Source: Candidatus Ruminimicrobiellum bubulum
GTDB taxonomy: Bacteria > Elusimicrobiota > Endomicrobiia > Endomicrobiales > Endomicrobiaceae
Assembly (NCBI GenBank): GCA_017651625.1
Contig: JAGCCP010000006.1
Location: forward strand, 1 to 64,000
Direction: 5' to 3'
Length of the DNA: 64,000 bases
Shown piece by piece: positions 43,607 to 51,512 of this stretch. The notes beneath the pieces were generated by a model. The model searched no databases. It was not told the DNA's origin and saw nothing but the letters and a program-made list of their open reading frames with translations. A program made the translations under genes and the position numbers. How positions within the stretch are numbered: position 1 is the first letter of the stretch; each line of letters opens with the position of its first letter.

Positions 43607-44227
43607 ATGAAAAGTGTAAAAATTATAATATGTTTGTTTTTAATGATTGCATTACCTATATCATCTTTTGCAGTTGGTCATGGCAGTACACCGCCTAGAC
43701 CTGCACATAGCAGCAGTCATCATGGTGGTCCGGGAGGTCATCCCGGTCATCATAGCCGTCCAAGTCATCACAGACATCATAATTATCACGGATATTATTA
43801 TGGTGGTGACTATTATACAAGAGATGCTTTTTGGGCCTTTTTAGGTTTTTCTGCATTAACGGCTATAGCAGTTGCCGCAAGTACCTCTAAAAAGAAAAAA
43901 GAAAAAGTGGTTGTTGTTGAAGAAAAAGAAGAAGAACCGGAAGAAGATTTAACCATTACGGCAGAACAACAAGCCCAATTACAAAAATTGTTTGATGAAA
44001 ATAAAGATAATATTGCAAAGTTAAGAACTGAAAAAGATTCGAAAACGACTGCTTTGGAAAAAGAAAAAAGTAAAGCAAAACCGGATGAAGCAACAATAGC
44101 AAGTTTGGAAAACGAAATTTCGCAGTTATCGATGAACATATTCAGAGTTACTCAAAATACGAAAAAACAGATACAAACAATACTTACTCCCGCGCAATAT
44201 GAACAATATGAAGATGTAAGACTTTAA
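43607..44227 (+). CDS. His-rich periplasmic protein with Spy/CpxP-like LTxxQ region
   Basis: The ATG at 43607 follows a strong AAGGGGGGA site and opens a signal peptide (MKSVKIIICLFLMIALPISSFA). The 206-residue product then has a His/Gly/Pro-rich segment (about residues 24-65, many HH and HxH pairs) suited to metal binding. Next come a Tyr-rich patch, a hydrophobic helix 'FWAFLGFSALTAIAVAAS', an acidic Lys/Glu stretch, and a helical C-terminus bounded by 'ITAEQQAQLQKL' and 'ILTPAQYEQYEDV'. Those two boxes resemble the LTxxQ motifs of Spy/CpxP/ZraP-type periplasmic chaperones and metal sensors. A role in metal or envelope stress is inference. It lies between two autotransporter-type genes. Confidence 0.8.
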   Translation: MKSVKIIICLFLMIALPISSFAVGHGSTPPRPAHSSSHHGGPGGHPGHHSRPSHHRHHNYHGYYYGGDYYTRDAFWAFLGFSALTAIAVAASTSKKKKEKVVVVEEKEEEPEEDLTITAEQQAQLQKLFDENKDNIAKLRTEKDSKTTALEKEKSKAKPDEATIASLENEISQLSMNIFRVTQNTKKQIQTILTPAQYEQYEDVRL

Positions 44228-44260
44228 CTACAGAAGATTAAAAGATTAGAAGTAAAAAGA

Positions 44261-44296
44261 AAAAAATGGGAAGAAAATTCTTCCCATTTTTTTTGT
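44261..44296. terminator. Bidirectional terminator between convergent genes
   Basis: The near-perfect stem AAAAATGGGAAGAA / TTCTTCCCATTTTT has A- and T-runs on both sides. It serves the His-rich gene (+) and the large autotransporter (-). Confidence 0.92.
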
Positions 44297-44312
44297 TGTT
44301 AGTTCTTTGCTT

Positions 44313-47300
44313 TTAGAAAGCGTATTTGATTCCTAAATTAAATCCTACTCCGCTTCTTGAACCGCTCTTTCCGCTGACTTGTCCGTAACAGCTCCAAGGA
44401 CTATTCAAGAAATCTTTACTTACTCCGACCCCATACTCGAAATAAGGATCCATTTCCAAACTTTTTACTTTATTTCCGTTTATTTTTGTTGATGTTTCAC
44501 CTGTGTTTATTGCTATATCAAATAATCCGTATGGTGCCCATCCGTTTGTTAAACTTAAATCCAATCTTAGTCCGGGTTGAATTAATATATTGCTTATTCC
44601 ATCGTCTTCTATTTTGTTACCTTGAACATTTGTGAAATCGTTTGAAGTTGAACCGATATACATCAATATAATATTGGGTTGCAAGGTGAAATTTTTTCCC
44701 AAATCAAAATCGTAACCGGTTTTAAGTCCTAAAGAATAAGTAATGTTATCAATATCATCCGAACCTAAATCGTTATCGGCAGTTACCTTGTTGGTTCCCG
44801 CATTAACAGTTGCACCTAAATACCATTTGTCTTTTATTAATGTTCCGGTTACACCTAACATGTAGTTTGTTTGATTTGTTTTTACGGAATTGAATTCTTG
44901 TTTTCCTCCTGTATATCCCAAATAAAAAGATAATAATTTGTCTTTTCCTGCCGGTAAATCTATTCCTGCGAGAGTTCCGTACATTGTATTATCCACTTTC
45001 GAATCGGCACCTACATCAACAGTATCACTTACAACATAAGGTCTTAACCATAAAGCTCTTTCAATGCTTCCGCCTTGTTCAAAAACTTGGTTGGTGTTTG
45101 CTGAAGCATATAACGGTGTTTTTGCAGCTGCTCTTGTTTGTGAAACTTTGTTATCTATGTTTGCAAACGATTGGTTTGCTACAGTCACTTGCGATAAATA
45201 TCCGCCGGCCAATCCCGATACTGCAGATTCGTTGGATATAGGATTTTCTTTGCCTCGTACGAAACTCATGTTACCGGTTTCTTTATCGTAACTTGCATCA
45301 TATTCATACATAACCGAATATGCTTTATCTACAGATTTCACGATACCTTTTAAAGTGTTTCCTGTTATAAAATCTAAACTTATTTCTTCTTTTTTGTCAG
45401 AATCTTTCGTAATATTGATTGCTGTTACATTTACTTTTCCGTCTCCAGAAAAATTGTTTGCCGTTATTGTGTCCATTTTTTCATTCTTTAAATCGGCATC
45501 AATTTTTAAATTTAAGGTATCAGTCACTTTCAAACTGTTTGCAAATTCATAATCTTGTATTACGGAATTTGCAAAATCTATTGTTGCACCGGAAATATCA
45601 TAGGTGCAGTTTGAATTAAAAAAAGTTCCGTTTTCTCCTAATTGCACATATGCTCCGTTAATATTTATTTTTCCTGTGTAGTCGGACATATCCGCATTCA
45701 ATATTATTTTCGAAAAATCGTCAAATATACCTAAAATAACATAATCATAAGAGTCAAACCATAGTTCGCTATCAGAATCATAAGAAACAAGCTTGTCGTT
45801 AAAAATTACATTTGCGGCACCGGTTACAAAAGCCATCCCTCCGCCAACATTAAATATTGCGATATCGTTTCCTGTAAATTCAATATCTTCACTCATTGCA
45901 AAAAATTTTAAGCTTCCATAATTGTATATTGCCGAATTGTTATTATTTATAAACTTTGCCCCATTTCTAAAAAATATCTCGGCATCATTATCATTATATA
46001 TTGCACTGCCTTGGTATCCTTGGTTAGAAATAAAAGTTGCATTTTTCTCGAAATCGATAACCCCTTGGTTATTAATTGCACCGCCTCTATCGGCCGTATT
46101 AGATTCAAATAGTATATTTCCACCGAATATTGTAACAGAATCTTGCTCAGTTTGTAAAACTCCGCCAGAGTTTGCGGTATTGTTACGGAAAGTAATATTG
46201 TCTCCTGTATGCATATATGATTTTTTATTACCATAAAAAACCCCTCCTGCATATAGGACGGTATTATTTTCGAATGTTATGTTTGAACCGATCTTGGTAA
46301 GACTGTAATTATCAACTACTGCACCATAGTATCCGGAAAACCCGGATATTGTTTTGATATTTTCCAATCTTAATGTTTTTTCATCATAGCTGTTATCCGT
46401 GTCGATATATACAGACATTCCTTCTTTGCCGTTTGAGGTTATATCGTAACCGTTTCCGTTTATTATAAGTTGTTTGCCTTCTAAATTTCCTAATTTTTGA
46501 GACAACATTTCGTTGTTTGATAAATTGTATACTTTGTATGATGTTGCGTCACTTATAACTTGTGCAAATGTTTGTGCTTGCGGTAAAATTTCATAGTCAA
46601 TATCTGTATCATTTAATGTATCATTTAATGAAGTTTGATTTTCCGTAAATTTTATTGTTTTTCCGTTTTGAGTTACTTTTAAATCTGCATAAAGGTTTGG
46701 ACAAGGACCGTTTGAAGTAGATATCACAGTAAATGTTCCCGTATTATCGGTTATTAAATTATTTGTAATGTTTACATTTGTTAATGTTACTCCCGAGTAG
46801 TAATAGTTGTTACCGTCATTGTGGAAATCTGCAGAAATAGGAGCAAATTTGTCTCCGATTGAACTGTTTCCGCTTAAAGTTGCATCTATTTCCAAGAATG
46901 CATAACCGGAAAAAAAAGTAGGACTAACATCCGCACTGTCGTTTATTTTCCCGTTTATTAAATTTAAGGTTCCGTCGTTTGATTTCAAACTTGTGTTAGA
47001 AATTTTTCCGTCGTATCCCAATTGAAGCGTACTACCGGACTCTAAGTATATTTTTCCATTATATCCGGACATGTCCTCATTAAATATCGTTTTCCCGAGA
47101 CCTTCTATAGATATTTCTGAATATTCATTTTCAGATGTTATTCTGTCGTTAAATATTATATTTGAACCATAATTCGACATTAAAGTAATAGTTCCTTCAT
47201 TGTCATGTATTGCATTGGATACTCCGTTTGCGGTGTTTCCGTTAAACACTATATCTTCACAATCTGCCCACATTTGTAAATCGCCATGATTATATATTGC

Positions 47301-48023
47301 ACCACCATAATCGGTTGCGGTATTATTTACAAATTTTGTTCCACCTACTATTGTCAAAACACCATCGTTATATATTGCACCGCCTCTTTTTGCCGCATTT
47401 GAATCGAACAGTGCACCTTTGTATATATCAAGTACAGGTTTTTCGTTATCGGAATTGGAAAAGCCGTTATATATTGCTCCGCCATCATTAAGTGCTCCAT
47501 TATCTATAAATTGTGCATTCGCATAAATAAGTGTATTTCCTCCAAAACAATTTTCTATGGCTCCACCAAACATCTCAGATGAGTTAAAATTATTTAAAAA
47601 TTTCACATTGTTTTTTATTGAAAGTGTTCCATCTTCGTTAACTATGGTTCCCATATAATAATTTGGATCTGCATTTGAGTTAAATTCAACATTGTTTCCT
47701 ATTACGGTATACCCCTTTTTACTCCAAATGGTTCCTCCCGTATTCGATGTAAAAGAAGACCCGTCACCTATTTTTAAAAAAGCATCTTCAGATACAGTTA
47801 TCGCGAAAGAATCATTATTTTTAAAAGTAACATTGTTTAATATTAAAGTTCCTTCAACTCCGAATATTCCAGGATAATCATCCGTGGAAAAATCACTATA
47901 GGTTTGCTTCTCCGCTATTAAGGTTTCACCTTCAGGTATGTGTTTAAACACGTTTTTCATATCCGCAAAAGATGTTGTAGATACAAAAAGAGTTAAAATA
48001 AGTGATAGTAACAGTTTTTTCAT
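44313..48023 (-). CDS. Large autotransporter with Pmp-like (GGAI/FxxN) passenger
   Basis: The start is ATG 48023 behind GGAGG. It opens a signal peptide (MKKLLLSLILTLFVSTTSFA). An in-frame ATG eleven codons earlier lacks a site. The 1,236-residue product has a passenger with many polymorphic-membrane-protein motifs: GGAI at least five times (GGAIYNDGVLTI, GGAIYNHGDLQM, GGAINNQGVIDF) and FxxN often (FTSN, FVNN, FESN, FINN). That predicts a beta-helix. Two passenger halves repeat the same order ('LILNNVTFKNN', 'GNNVEFNSN'), suggesting duplication. The last 270 residues form an autotransporter barrel ending 'GVGFNLGIKYAF'. It is probably a surface-exposed adhesin, and it is paralogous to the barrel at 42434. 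Confidence 0.92.
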   Translation of the reverse strand: MKKLLLSLILTLFVSTTSFADMKNVFKHIPEGETLIAEKQTYSDFSTDDYPGIFGVEGTLILNNVTFKNNDSFAITVSEDAFLKIGDGSSFTSNTGGTIWSKKGYTVIGNNVEFNSNADPNYYMGTIVNEDGTLSIKNNVKFLNNFNSSEMFGGAIENCFGGNTLIYANAQFIDNGALNDGGAIYNGFSNSDNEKPVLDIYKGALFDSNAAKRGGAIYNDGVLTIVGGTKFVNNTATDYGGAIYNHGDLQMWADCEDIVFNGNTANGVSNAIHDNEGTITLMSNYGSNIIFNDRITSENEYSEISIEGLGKTIFNEDMSGYNGKIYLESGSTLQLGYDGKISNTSLKSNDGTLNLINGKINDSADVSPTFFSGYAFLEIDATLSGNSSIGDKFAPISADFHNDGNNYYYSGVTLTNVNITNNLITDNTGTFTVISTSNGPCPNLYADLKVTQNGKTIKFTENQTSLNDTLNDTDIDYEILPQAQTFAQVISDATSYKVYNLSNNEMLSQKLGNLEGKQLIINGNGYDITSNGKEGMSVYIDTDNSYDEKTLRLENIKTISGFSGYYGAVVDNYSLTKIGSNITFENNTVLYAGGVFYGNKKSYMHTGDNITFRNNTANSGGVLQTEQDSVTIFGGNILFESNTADRGGAINNQGVIDFEKNATFISNQGYQGSAIYNDNDAEIFFRNGAKFINNNNSAIYNYGSLKFFAMSEDIEFTGNDIAIFNVGGGMAFVTGAANVIFNDKLVSYDSDSELWFDSYDYVILGIFDDFSKIILNADMSDYTGKININGAYVQLGENGTFFNSNCTYDISGATIDFANSVIQDYEFANSLKVTDTLNLKIDADLKNEKMDTITANNFSGDGKVNVTAINITKDSDKKEEISLDFITGNTLKGIVKSVDKAYSVMYEYDASYDKETGNMSFVRGKENPISNESAVSGLAGGYLSQVTVANQSFANIDNKVSQTRAAAKTPLYASANTNQVFEQGGSIERALWLRPYVVSDTVDVGADSKVDNTMYGTLAGIDLPAGKDKLLSFYLGYTGGKQEFNSVKTNQTNYMLGVTGTLIKDKWYLGATVNAGTNKVTADNDLGSDDIDNITYSLGLKTGYDFDLGKNFTLQPNIILMYIGSTSNDFTNVQGNKIEDDGISNILIQPGLRLDLSLTNGWAPYGLFDIAINTGETSTKINGNKVKSLEMDPYFEYGVGVSKDFLNSPWSCYGQVSGKSGSRSGVGFNLGIKYAF

Positions 48024-48123
48024 TTGTGTGTCCTCCAATAAAATTTTTATGTGCATCTGTAAATATTAAATTCGTGAAGAAAATTTTAAATTTGTTTTTG
48101 ATTTAACAAATTTGGCAAAGAAT

Positions 48124-48153
48124 ATTATAACTTATATTAAAATGTAATTGCAA
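48124..48153 (-). promoter_or_regulatory. Promoter of the large autotransporter gene
   Basis: On the minus strand, TTGCAA (48153-48148), an 18-base spacer and TATAAT (48129-48124). This leaves a leader of about 95 bases before ATG 48023. I see no clear folded element in the leader. Confidence 0.65.
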
Positions 48154-48167
48154 TGTAATTTATAATA

Positions 48168-48203
48168 ACAAAAAACGGGAAGAAATCTCTTCCCGTTTTT
48201 TTA
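48168..48203 (-). terminator. Intrinsic terminator downstream of hisG
   Basis: The perfect stem AAAAAACGGGAAGA / TCTTCCCGTTTTTT has a four-base loop and is flanked by A and T runs. It lies 92 bases past the hisG stop and upstream of the autotransporter promoter. Confidence 0.9.
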
Positions 48204-48275
48204 TTATTATTTAATCTTTTAATTCTTTAGTTGTTGTCGTTTCCATGCATCTATACTTCTATGCATCCATACTTC

Positions 48276-48295
48276 AAAATTGCTTTAGCAATTTT
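48276..48295. repeat. Perfect hairpin touching the hisG stop
   Basis: AAAATTGCT-TT-AGCAATTTT is a perfect nine-base stem at 48276-48295, touching the hisG stop codon. No T-run follows on the minus strand. It is similar to the hairpin at 39547-39567. Just beside it are tandem 'atgcatc/tatacttc' words (48243-48274). Confidence 0.6.
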
Positions 48296-49167
48296 TAGTA
48301 TATAATCTTATTCAATGGGTATTCAATAATCCCTTCCGCTCCCGCTCTTTTAAGTGCAGGAATAACTTTTTTTACTATGTTTTCTTCGATGATAACTTCC
48401 AAAGCTATCCAATTACCGTCGCTCAAATTTGAAATTGTAGGTTTTCTTAATGCAGGCAATATTTTTTCAACAACAGGCAACTTCTTGAAATGTATATTCA
48501 TTTTCAAACCAACCATACCTTCCGCATTTAATGCACCTTGTAAAAGTATTGCAAGATTTTCGATTTTTTCTCTTTTCCAAGAATCTTTCCAAGAAGAATT
48601 GTTTGCAATAAGTCTTGTTGTTGAAGTTAAAATTTCTTCAACTATTCTTAAGTGATTTGCTCTTAAAGAAGATCCTGTTTCTGTAAGTTCAACGATAGCA
48701 TCTACAAGTTTACCTGCTTTAGCTTCCGTTGCACCCCAAGAAAATTCTATATTTGCTTTAACTTTGTTTTTTGCAAAATATTTTTTTGTATAGTTTAAAA
48801 GTTCGGTAGCGATTCTTTTGCCTTGCAAATCTTTTACACTTTTTATTTTTGATGCTTCAGGTACTGCCAATACCCATCTTACAGGTCTGAAACCTGACTT
48901 TGCATATCTCAACTCGCAAACTTCTTTAACTTTTGCATTTGTTTCGCATATCCAATCAAAACCGGTAAGACCTGCATCAAACACACCGTCTTGAACATAT
49001 TTTGCCATTTCTTGTGAACGAACAAGCATAACTTCTATTTCTTCGTCACTGCATGTAGGGAAATAAGATCTTGAAGAAACGTTTATTCTTATACCTGCTT
49101 TTTTAAATAACTCTATTGTTGATTCTTGTAAACTGCCTTTTGGAAATCCTAATCTTAATTTTTTCAC
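48295..49167 (-). CDS. hisG: ATP phosphoribosyltransferase, long form
   Basis: I chose GTG 49167, which follows AGGAGAATAACA and opens directly into '[20 protein letters not shown]'. A longer in-frame start would overlap the CvpA-like gene. The 290-residue product is the long form. The catalytic part contains '[10 protein letters not shown]' and the PRPP-binding segment '[16 protein letters not shown]', and the C-terminal regulatory domain ('[32 protein letters not shown]') is the one that binds histidine for feedback inhibition. It catalyses the first step of histidine synthesis. No other his gene is in the window. Confidence 0.95.
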   Translation of the reverse strand: MKKLRLGFPKGSLQESTIELFKKAGIRINVSSRSYFPTCSDEEIEVMLVRSQEMAKYVQDGVFDAGLTGFDWICETNAKVKEVCELRYAKSGFRPVRWVLAVPEASKIKSVKDLQGKRIATELLNYTKKYFAKNKVKANIEFSWGATEAKAGKLVDAIVELTETGSSLRANHLRIVEEILTSTTRLIANNSSWKDSWKREKIENLAILLQGALNAEGMVGLKMNIHFKKLPVVEKILPALRKPTISNLSDGNWIALEVIIEENIVKKVIPALKRAGAEGIIEYPLNKIIY

Positions 49168-49192
49168 TGTTATTCTCCTAAAATTAAATGTA

Positions 49193-49636
49193 TTACTTTT
49201 TATCAAACTTAAAATTCGGGACATAGTTACCGAATATCGGTAATACCTGTTCCGATAAATTCGATATGTAAGAGATTGTTTGGGAATCTGTTTTATCTAT
49301 TGAATTGCTAAAAGCCGGTATTACAACGTTTGCCGATAATACAAGCCATATGAAAATTCCTAAACAAGCTCCAGCTAATTTATCAAATATAGATAAATAG
49401 AAAAATTTAACTACTCCGAATATAAAAAGACCGATTAAAAATATTATAATTGCCACAGCCGCAAAAATAAAATAATAATTTATGCCGGACTGATACGGAT
49501 AATTTTCTGCCAACACTATGGCAAAAAATCCTGCTGCGACCGCAAAAAAACTTTTTATTATACCTGCATAAAAACCTATATACAATAAAATTACCAACAG
49601 TACAAATAAAATAATGTTAACTACTATGTTTAACAT
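49193..49636 (-). CDS. CvpA-family membrane protein
   Basis: A 147-residue protein with four hydrophobic helices. '[28 protein letters not shown]' and '[32 protein letters not shown]' match the CvpA (colicin V production) family, including the DK/R-x-x-G-x-x-x-G segment. CvpA proteins are inner-membrane proteins linked to envelope homeostasis; the molecular role is not settled. Its start overlaps the end of the DUF1015 gene by seven bases, and hisG follows after 25 bases. Confidence 0.88.
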   Translation of the reverse strand: MLNIVVNIILFVLLVILLYIGFYAGIIKSFFAVAAGFFAIVLAENYPYQSGINYYFIFAAVAIIIFLIGLFIFGVVKFFYLSIFDKLAGACLGIFIWLVLSANVVIPAFSNSIDKTDSQTISYISNLSEQVLPIFGNYVPNFKFDKK

Positions 49637-50850
49637 GATTTATGTATTATTATACCGCTTGCCAATTTCGGGAAAAAGTAAGTAGATTTTTGCGGCATAT
49701 TTTCATTGTTCAATGCAATTTCCTTTATTGATTCTACCGGCGTTGCAGGAACCAATATTGCAATTTTTTTCGTTTTCTTAGCAAGAGATACAGCTTCTTT
49801 TTCGTCTTTAACGTAAACATATTTGTCTGCCGTAACCTGTTCCTTAGGTATCAATATGTTATGTAATATGCTAACACCTAAATTTCTAAAAGCTGAACAA
49901 TTTTTCGGCATAGCTTTTTTCAATAAAGCTTCGTTCTTTATAACTAAAGTTCTGTATTTGCCGTCTTTAAACAACAAGATAGGTTGAACTTTTGCTTTTT
50001 GAAGTTTATAAAAATCTTTTTGAGGGAAAACATTAAAATATTTTTCAATGTTTTGTTCGAGATTTTTAGGTTCTTCAATAACTCTGTGTGTAGGCCATAT
50101 TGAAATACCGCTGTCTTCCATCGGACACAAATATGCAAGAACATATCCGTATTCATTTTTATCGGAAAACTTTTTGTCTTTGCCTTTTATATATTGCAAA
50201 TAGTTCCAAGATGTTTCGTATCTGTGGTGACCGTCAGCTATAAATGTCTTTTTGCTTTTCAATGAACTCTCTACTTCTTTTATAATCTTTTCATCATCTA
50301 TAACCCACAATTTGTGAGCGGTTTTTTCTTTATCTGTTGCAACTGAAGTTGGTTTTTTCTTCGATATTTTTTTGCACAAATTAACGATTTTTTTCTTGTC
50401 ATCATTAAACAACAAGAAAATCGGGCTCAAGTTTGCTTTAACGGCTTTTAACAAACTTAATCTGTCTGCTTTCGGTTTTGAAAGAGTTTTCTCATGAGCT
50501 TTTACTGCTCCGCCGTGCGGATTTTCTATCTTTAATGCTGCAAAAAATCCTCTTCTTACCATTTTTTTGCCATGGTCTACAAATGCTTGTTCATAGAAAT
50601 AAAGAGCCGGTTTTGTGTCTTGCAACAAAACATTCTTAGCTAACCATTCTTTGAACAAAACATTTGCTTGAGCATACTTGTTCCTTTTACCTTTTGGGTC
50701 CGAAAGTTCCAATTGAACCATATTGTATTTTGATTTAGCTTTTAATTTCTTCTTTTCTTCCGCACTTATTACATCGTAAGGAGGACAAATTTCGTTCGTA
50801 ATATTTGCTTTAGAATATCTAACACCGTTAAATGCTTTTATTATAGCCAT
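49630..50850 (-). CDS. DUF1015 family protein (SerK/ParB-like fold)
   Basis: A 406-residue protein of typical DUF1015 length. It starts 'IIKAFNGVRYSK...ICPPYDVISAEEKKKL', the family's opening, and has 'YFYEQAFVDHGKKMVRRGFFAAL', 'VKAHEKTLSKPKADRLSLLKAVKANLSPIFLL' and the conserved 'IADGHHRYETSWNYL'. The last block resembles the nucleotide-hydrolysing loop of ParB/SerK-like proteins. A role in serine phosphorylation has been proposed for relatives, but I cannot confirm it here. A GGAGTAATAAAA site precedes the ATG. It is first in the unit with cvpA-like and hisG. Confidence 0.9.
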   Translation of the reverse strand: MAIIKAFNGVRYSKANITNEICPPYDVISAEEKKKLKAKSKYNMVQLELSDPKGKRNKYAQANVLFKEWLAKNVLLQDTKPALYFYEQAFVDHGKKMVRRGFFAALKIENPHGGAVKAHEKTLSKPKADRLSLLKAVKANLSPIFLLFNDDKKKIVNLCKKISKKKPTSVATDKEKTAHKLWVIDDEKIIKEVESSLKSKKTFIADGHHRYETSWNYLQYIKGKDKKFSDKNEYGYVLAYLCPMEDSGISIWPTHRVIEEPKNLEQNIEKYFNVFPQKDFYKLQKAKVQPILLFKDGKYRTLVIKNEALLKKAMPKNCSAFRNLGVSILHNILIPKEQVTADKYVYVKDEKEAVSLAKKTKKIAILVPATPVESIKEIALNNENMPQKSTYFFPKLASGIIIHKSC

Positions 50851-50881
50851 TTTTATTACTCCTATTCTTAAAATATTATTG

Positions 50882-50911
50882 ATTTTACATAATATTTCGG
50901 TGTGTTGTCAA
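50882..50911 (-). promoter_or_regulatory. Promoter of the DUF1015-cvpA-hisG unit
   Basis: On the minus strand, a consensus TTGACA (50911-50906), an 18-base spacer and TAAAAT (50887-50882). The leader is about 25 bases and contains the ribosome-binding site. Confidence 0.75.
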
Positions 50912-50956
50912 AAAAACGGGCAAATTGTGAAAAATCGGTAAAAAGTAGTTTTTTTG

Positions 50957-50985
50957 TTGCGGTTATTTTATTCAAGTGCTATAAT
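50957..50985 (+). promoter_or_regulatory. Extended -10 promoter giving a leaderless mRNA
   Basis: TTGCGG (50957), a 17-base spacer and TGCTATAAT with TATAAT at 50980-50985. The ATG at 50994 is eight bases after the -10 box, so transcription should start at or just before the start codon. No Shine-Dalgarno sequence is present. Confidence 0.75.
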
Positions 50986-50993
50986 TAGAATGT

Positions 50994-51473
50994 ATGAAAA
51001 GCATCTTAAAGTGCGTTTTAGCTTTTTTTGTTTTCTTTTCAATGGTAGATTTGTCGGCGATAAATCTGCTGAGGAGTTTTCATTTTGATACAAAAACAAC
51101 GGCAACAATAACAATGTCTGATGTTGTAAAAGTTCAGTGCGATTTATTACAACAAACGAAAAACGTTGTAGCCAATGTGTGTGACAACATAGCAAAAGAT
51201 GTTATAAGCTTATTGGCTCCAACACAACAGAACAATGTATTTTTTGCTACTAATCAAAAAGAAAGAAAACTAATTACCGATACTTACTTTAGCTATGTTA
51301 AAGTTGTGTTGTCGGTAATTGTTTTAAGTATAAATTATGTTCTAAAAGACACTAAGGTACCACTGTTTTTCTTTGTGTTTGTATTCGTGTTTCTGTTGAG
51401 GTATCTGGGGCTTTTATTCACATTTGACGGGATAACTATCTCTAAACGGTATAAAAAGGCATATAGCATGTAA
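50994..51473 (+). CDS. Small membrane protein upstream of giant gene 2
   Basis: A 159-residue protein. The N-terminus MKSILKCVLAFFVFFSMVDLSA is a signal peptide or anchor, followed by a polar Thr/Gln/Val-rich segment (about 30-95). Two adjacent hydrophobic stretches follow (about 100-116 and 121-145, 'VPLFFFVFVFVFLLRYLGLLF'), then a Lys/Arg/Tyr tail. I recognise no family. It has its own promoter and appears leaderless. The stop codon sits within a terminator-like hairpin, and giant gene 2 starts 40 bases later, so the two may belong to one regulated unit. Confidence 0.75.
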   Translation: MKSILKCVLAFFVFFSMVDLSAINLLRSFHFDTKTTATITMSDVVKVQCDLLQQTKNVVANVCDNIAKDVISLLAPTQQNNVFFATNQKERKLITDTYFSYVKVVLSVIVLSINYVLKDTKVPLFFFVFVFVFLLRYLGLLFTFDGITISKRYKKAYSM

Positions 51474-51493
51474 TATTGCTATATGCTTTTTTT
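51455..51493 (+). terminator. Terminator-like hairpin between the 159-residue gene and giant gene 2
   Basis: The stem GCATATAGCA / TGCTATATGC has an eight-base loop containing the TAA stop, and is followed by seven T. The giant gene's ribosome-binding site begins only six bases beyond the T-run. It may act as a terminator, a read-through attenuator or an mRNA-processing site. Confidence 0.8.
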
Positions 51494-51512
51494 ATTGTAA
51501 GGAAGGGGAATT

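Noticed and set aside
48204-48275. Possible small RNA or tRNA in the gap before hisG's end
   Set aside because: Only short tandem words are present; no cloverleaf, promoter or conserved RNA shape could be made out.
49168-49224. Longer hisG start at 49224
   Set aside because: It would overlap the CvpA-like gene and add residues absent from the family; GTG 49167 has a proper site.
51424-51455. Promoter TTGACG-N20-TATAAA for giant gene 2
   Set aside because: The 20-base spacer is too long for a confident call, and transcription would start inside the hairpin.
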